In this document: positions 13,501-15,035 of the stretch, piece by piece
Layout: every line of letters begins with the position of its first letter
How positions within the stretch are numbered: the first letter of the stretch is position 1
NCBI GenBank assembly: GCA_905214365.1
Contig: CAJMMH010000033.1
Span: 1 to 15,035 of the forward strand
Length of the DNA: 15,035 nt
Direction of reading: 5' to 3'
From: an uncultured bacterium
GTDB taxonomy: Bacteria; Bacillota; Clostridia; Lachnospirales; Lachnospiraceae
Position numbers and translations under genes: made by a program
Notes under the pieces: generated by a model
Told to the model about the DNA's origin: nothing
What the model saw: the letters and a program-made list of their open reading frames with translations, nothing else
Databases searched by the model: none

Positions 13501-15035
13501 GATTGGTTACCTGCGCGAAACGCTGCTTGAAATAGTTGTACAGCGGCTGATGCTGTCTGGACAGCACGGCAAGCGGCGTGTCATGGCCCATCGCTGCGGT
13601 CGCTTCCTGCCCGTTCTTTGCCATTGGCAGAATCACAGAGCGCAGCTGGTCAAACGTATAACCATAAGACTTCATCAGACGGAGCATATCATCGTGAGAA
13701 TACTCCTCGACTCTCTGGTTCGGGATTTTCAGATCCTTCAGCTGAACCAGACTGGAATCCAGCCATTCGCCGTATGCCTTGCGGGACGCATATCTCATCT
13801 TCAGCTCTTCATCGTCGATAATCTCTCCCTTTACGGTATCGACCAACAGCATACGTCCCGGGCGCAGACGGTCCTTCTTCAGAATAATCGACGGATCCAG
13901 ATCCAGTGTTCCTACCTCAGAGGTAAGGATCAGGCGGTTGTCCGAGGTGACCAGATACCGGGACGGACGAAGACCATTGCGGTCGAGTACTGCGCCAACC
14001 AGCTCGCCGTCGCTGAATACGATTGACGCCGGGCCGTCCCACGGCTCCATCATTGTTGCGTAGTACTGGTAGAAATCCTTCTTTTTTTGCGGCATCGCCT
14101 TATCCTGCTTCCACGGCTCCGGAATCATCATCATAACCGCTAACGGCAGCGGCATTCCGCTCATCACAAAGAACTCCAGGACATTGTCAAGCATTGCGGA
14201 GTCTGAACCGCTCTCATCAACGACCGGAAGCACCTTATACATCTCATCGCGCAGGTAATCCGACTCCAGCTTTTCTTCACGGGCCATCATCTTATCGACA
14301 TTTCCGCGAATGGTATTGATCTCTCCGTTATGGACAATAAAGCGGTTCGGATGCGCACGGTGCCAGCTCGGGTTGGTATTGGTTGAGAACCGGGAATGAA
14401 CCAGCGCAATTGCCGACTCATAATTTTTATTCTGAAGATCATCATAAAAGCGGCGGAGCTGTCCGACTAAGAACATACCTTTGTAGACAATGGTACGGCT
14501 CGACAGGGACGCAACATAGGTATCATCATTGGACTGCTCAAAAATACGGCGGATGATATAAAGCTTCCGGTCAAAATCCAGGCCCTTTGCCACAGACGCC
14601 GGGCGCTTCAGGAAACACTGCATAATACACGGCATACAGCCGAGCGCCTTATGTCCGAGAATTCCCGGCTGCGTGGCAACCGTCCGCCAGCCAAGAACCG
14701 GCACCCCCTCCTTCTGGGCAATGATTTCAAACATCTTCATTGCCTGGCGGCGTGACAGCTCATCCTGCGGAAAGAAAAACATTCCGATGCCGTAATCCTT
14801 TTCTCCGCCAATATCAAATCCAAGCTCACGACAGACGCCTAAAAAGAACTTGTGGGAAATCTGCAGAAGAATACCGACACCGTCTCCGGTTTTTCCCTCC
14901 GCGTCCTTTCCGGCGCGATGCTCCAGATTTTCAACAATCTTCAGCGCATCCTCTACTGTCTGGTGGGATTTTACGCCATTAATATTGACAATCGCTCCGA
15001 TTCCGCAGTTATCGTGTTCAAAACTCGGATCGTAC
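10520..15035 (-). CDS. gltB: Glutamate synthase large subunit GltB (N-terminal few residues off the right edge)
   Basis: The frame is open from the right edge to the stop at 10520, about 1504 residues, nearly the full family length (about 1500-1530). It begins YDPSFEHDNCGIGAIV: the cysteine at visible residue 10 (codon 15005-15007) is the glutaminase nucleophile, normally exposed by removal of a short propeptide, so only the propeptide start is missing. The class II amidotransferase domain follows, with RFSTNTNPSWHRAHPNRF and HNGEINT. Next come the central and FMN-synthase domains (MLHGKSNSGEGGEE; KPGEGGHLPAGKV). The [3Fe-4S] cysteines are C1109, C1115 and C1120 in GCVMMRVCNLDTCPVG. The C-terminal GXGXG beta-helix includes YFGKGLSGGKL and GRTGKNFAAGMSGG. 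With GltD it converts glutamine and 2-oxoglutarate to two glutamates. The promoter is outside the window. Confidence 0.97.
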   Translation of the reverse strand, partial: YDPSFEHDNCGIGAIVNINGVKSHQTVEDALKIVENLEHRAGKDAEGKTGDGVGILLQISHKFFLGVCRELGFDIGGEKDYGIGMFFFPQDELSRRQAMKMFEIIAQKEGVPVLGWRTVATQPGILGHKALGCMPCIMQCFLKRPASVAKGLDFDRKLYIIRRIFEQSNDDTYVASLSSRTIVYKGMFLVGQLRRFYDDLQNKNYESAIALVHSRFSTNTNPSWHRAHPNRFIVHNGEINTIRGNVDKMMAREEKLESDYLRDEMYKVLPVVDESGSDSAMLDNVLEFFVMSGMPLPLAVMMMIPEPWKQDKAMPQKKKDFYQYYATMMEPWDGPASIVFSDGELVGAVLDRNGLRPSRYLVTSDNRLILTSEVGTLDLDPSIILKKDRLRPGRMLLVDTVKGEIIDDEELKMRYASRKAYGEWLDSSLVQLKDLKIPNQRVEEYSHDDMLRLMKSYGYTFDQLRSVILPMAKNGQEATAAMGHDTPLAVLSRQHQPLYNYFKQRFAQVTNPPIDSIREEIVTSTNVYIGNAGNLLEDCAENCRMLNINNPILTNTDLMKIKAMKQEGFQVKTVPITYYKNTSLERAIERLFIEVDRAHHDGANIIILSDRGVDENHVAIPSLLAVSALQQHLVRTKKRTSMSVILETGEPRDVHHFAALLGYGASAINPYLAQEAIHYMINVGMLDKDYYAAVEDYNKAVISGIVKIASKMGISTIQSYQGSKVFEAIGLSQELVDRYFAGTVSRVGGITLKDIANDVETLHSRAFDPLGLEVDLTLDSIGFHKARSGQEEHLYNPQTIHLLQESTRTGNYEEFKQYSALLREEDDAINLRNLMEIRFPEDGGIPIEEVEPVEEIVKRFKTGAMSYGSISKEAHETMAIAMNMLHGKSNSGEGGEELERLTVGRDGLDRSSAIKQVASGRFGVTSRYLVSAKEIQIKMAQGAKPGEGGHLPAGKVYPWIAKTRHSTPGVALISPPPHHDIYSIEDLAELIYDLKNANNRARISVKLVSEAGVGTVAAGVAKAGAQVILVSGYDGGTGAAPRNSIHNAGLPWELGVAETHQTLIMNGLRDRVIVETDGKLMNGHDVLVAALLGAEEFGFATAPLVTMGCVMMRVCNLDTCPVGVATQNPELRKNFRGKPEYVVNFMRFVAQELREYMAKLGIRTVDELIGRTDLLYQRKDFSFARANELDLSRIINNPYAGEPLRGYYEKNVYNFELEKTIDQKILLQKLSSAVRSGQKRSLEIDVKNTDRALGAQLGAEITRQHPDGLEEDTLTIHCKGSGGQSFGAFIPKGLTLELVGDSNDYFGKGLSGGKLIVYPPKGVPFKAEENIIIGNVALYGATSGKAYINGVAGERFCVRNSGAVAVVEGVGDHGCEYMTGGRVVVLGRTGKNFAAGMSGGIAYVLDENNDLYTRMNKAMISIEEISSKYDVMELKEMIMDHVAYTNSAKGKQILNHFSDYLPRFKKIIPHDYKRMLNAIVQMEEKGLSSEQAQIEAFYANAKTK

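Overview
The window looks like a spore-forming member of the Firmicutes, most likely a Lachnospiraceae/Clostridia genome of about 50% GC. The evidence is a SpoVAF-type germination protein, strong AGGAGG ribosome binding sites, a LacI-controlled uronate operon, a full-length GltB/GltD pair and a small cysteine-rich DUF6171-type protein. The species cannot be named from the sequence alone.

Layout from left to right. Positions 1-1256 (minus) hold most of a SpoVAF/GerA-family spore protein whose C-terminus lies beyond the left edge. A divergent intergenic region (1257-1471) carries an imperfect direct repeat and a good extended -10 promoter for a tandem GNAT acetyltransferase (1472-2299, plus). 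A 324-base T-rich gap then contains a promoter and a structured leader for an unrecognised 65-residue protein (2624-2821, plus). Two strong hairpin terminators (2836-2879 and 2921-2956) separate it from the convergent minus-strand block that fills the rest of the window.

That block, in transcription order (right to left), is gltB (5' end outside the window), gltD, a DUF6171-like small protein, then a LacI-family regulator, uxaB, uxaA and uxaC. GltBD makes glutamate from glutamine and 2-oxoglutarate. The uxa genes encode galacturonate breakdown: UxaC isomerises D-galacturonate to tagaturonate, UxaB reduces it to altronate, and UxaA dehydrates altronate to 2-keto-3-deoxygluconate. No uronate transporter, KDG kinase or KDPG aldolase is in the window, so the pathway must be completed elsewhere.

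The regulatory DNA is the most interesting part. Between the DUF6171 gene and lacI, a perfect 21-bp palindrome followed by a T run looks like an intrinsic terminator. It also forms the exact 17-nt spacer of a TTGACA/TATTTT promoter. A 16-bp perfect palindrome with a central CG, a typical LacI-family operator, follows at about +4 to +19. Related long inverted-repeat elements (80 and 162 nt) sit 22-23 nt upstream of the uxaC and uxaB start codons. The larger one also supplies the last codons and stop of lacI. I see no CRISPR array, tRNA, rRNA, prophage or complete insertion sequence, and no obvious new multi-gene system.
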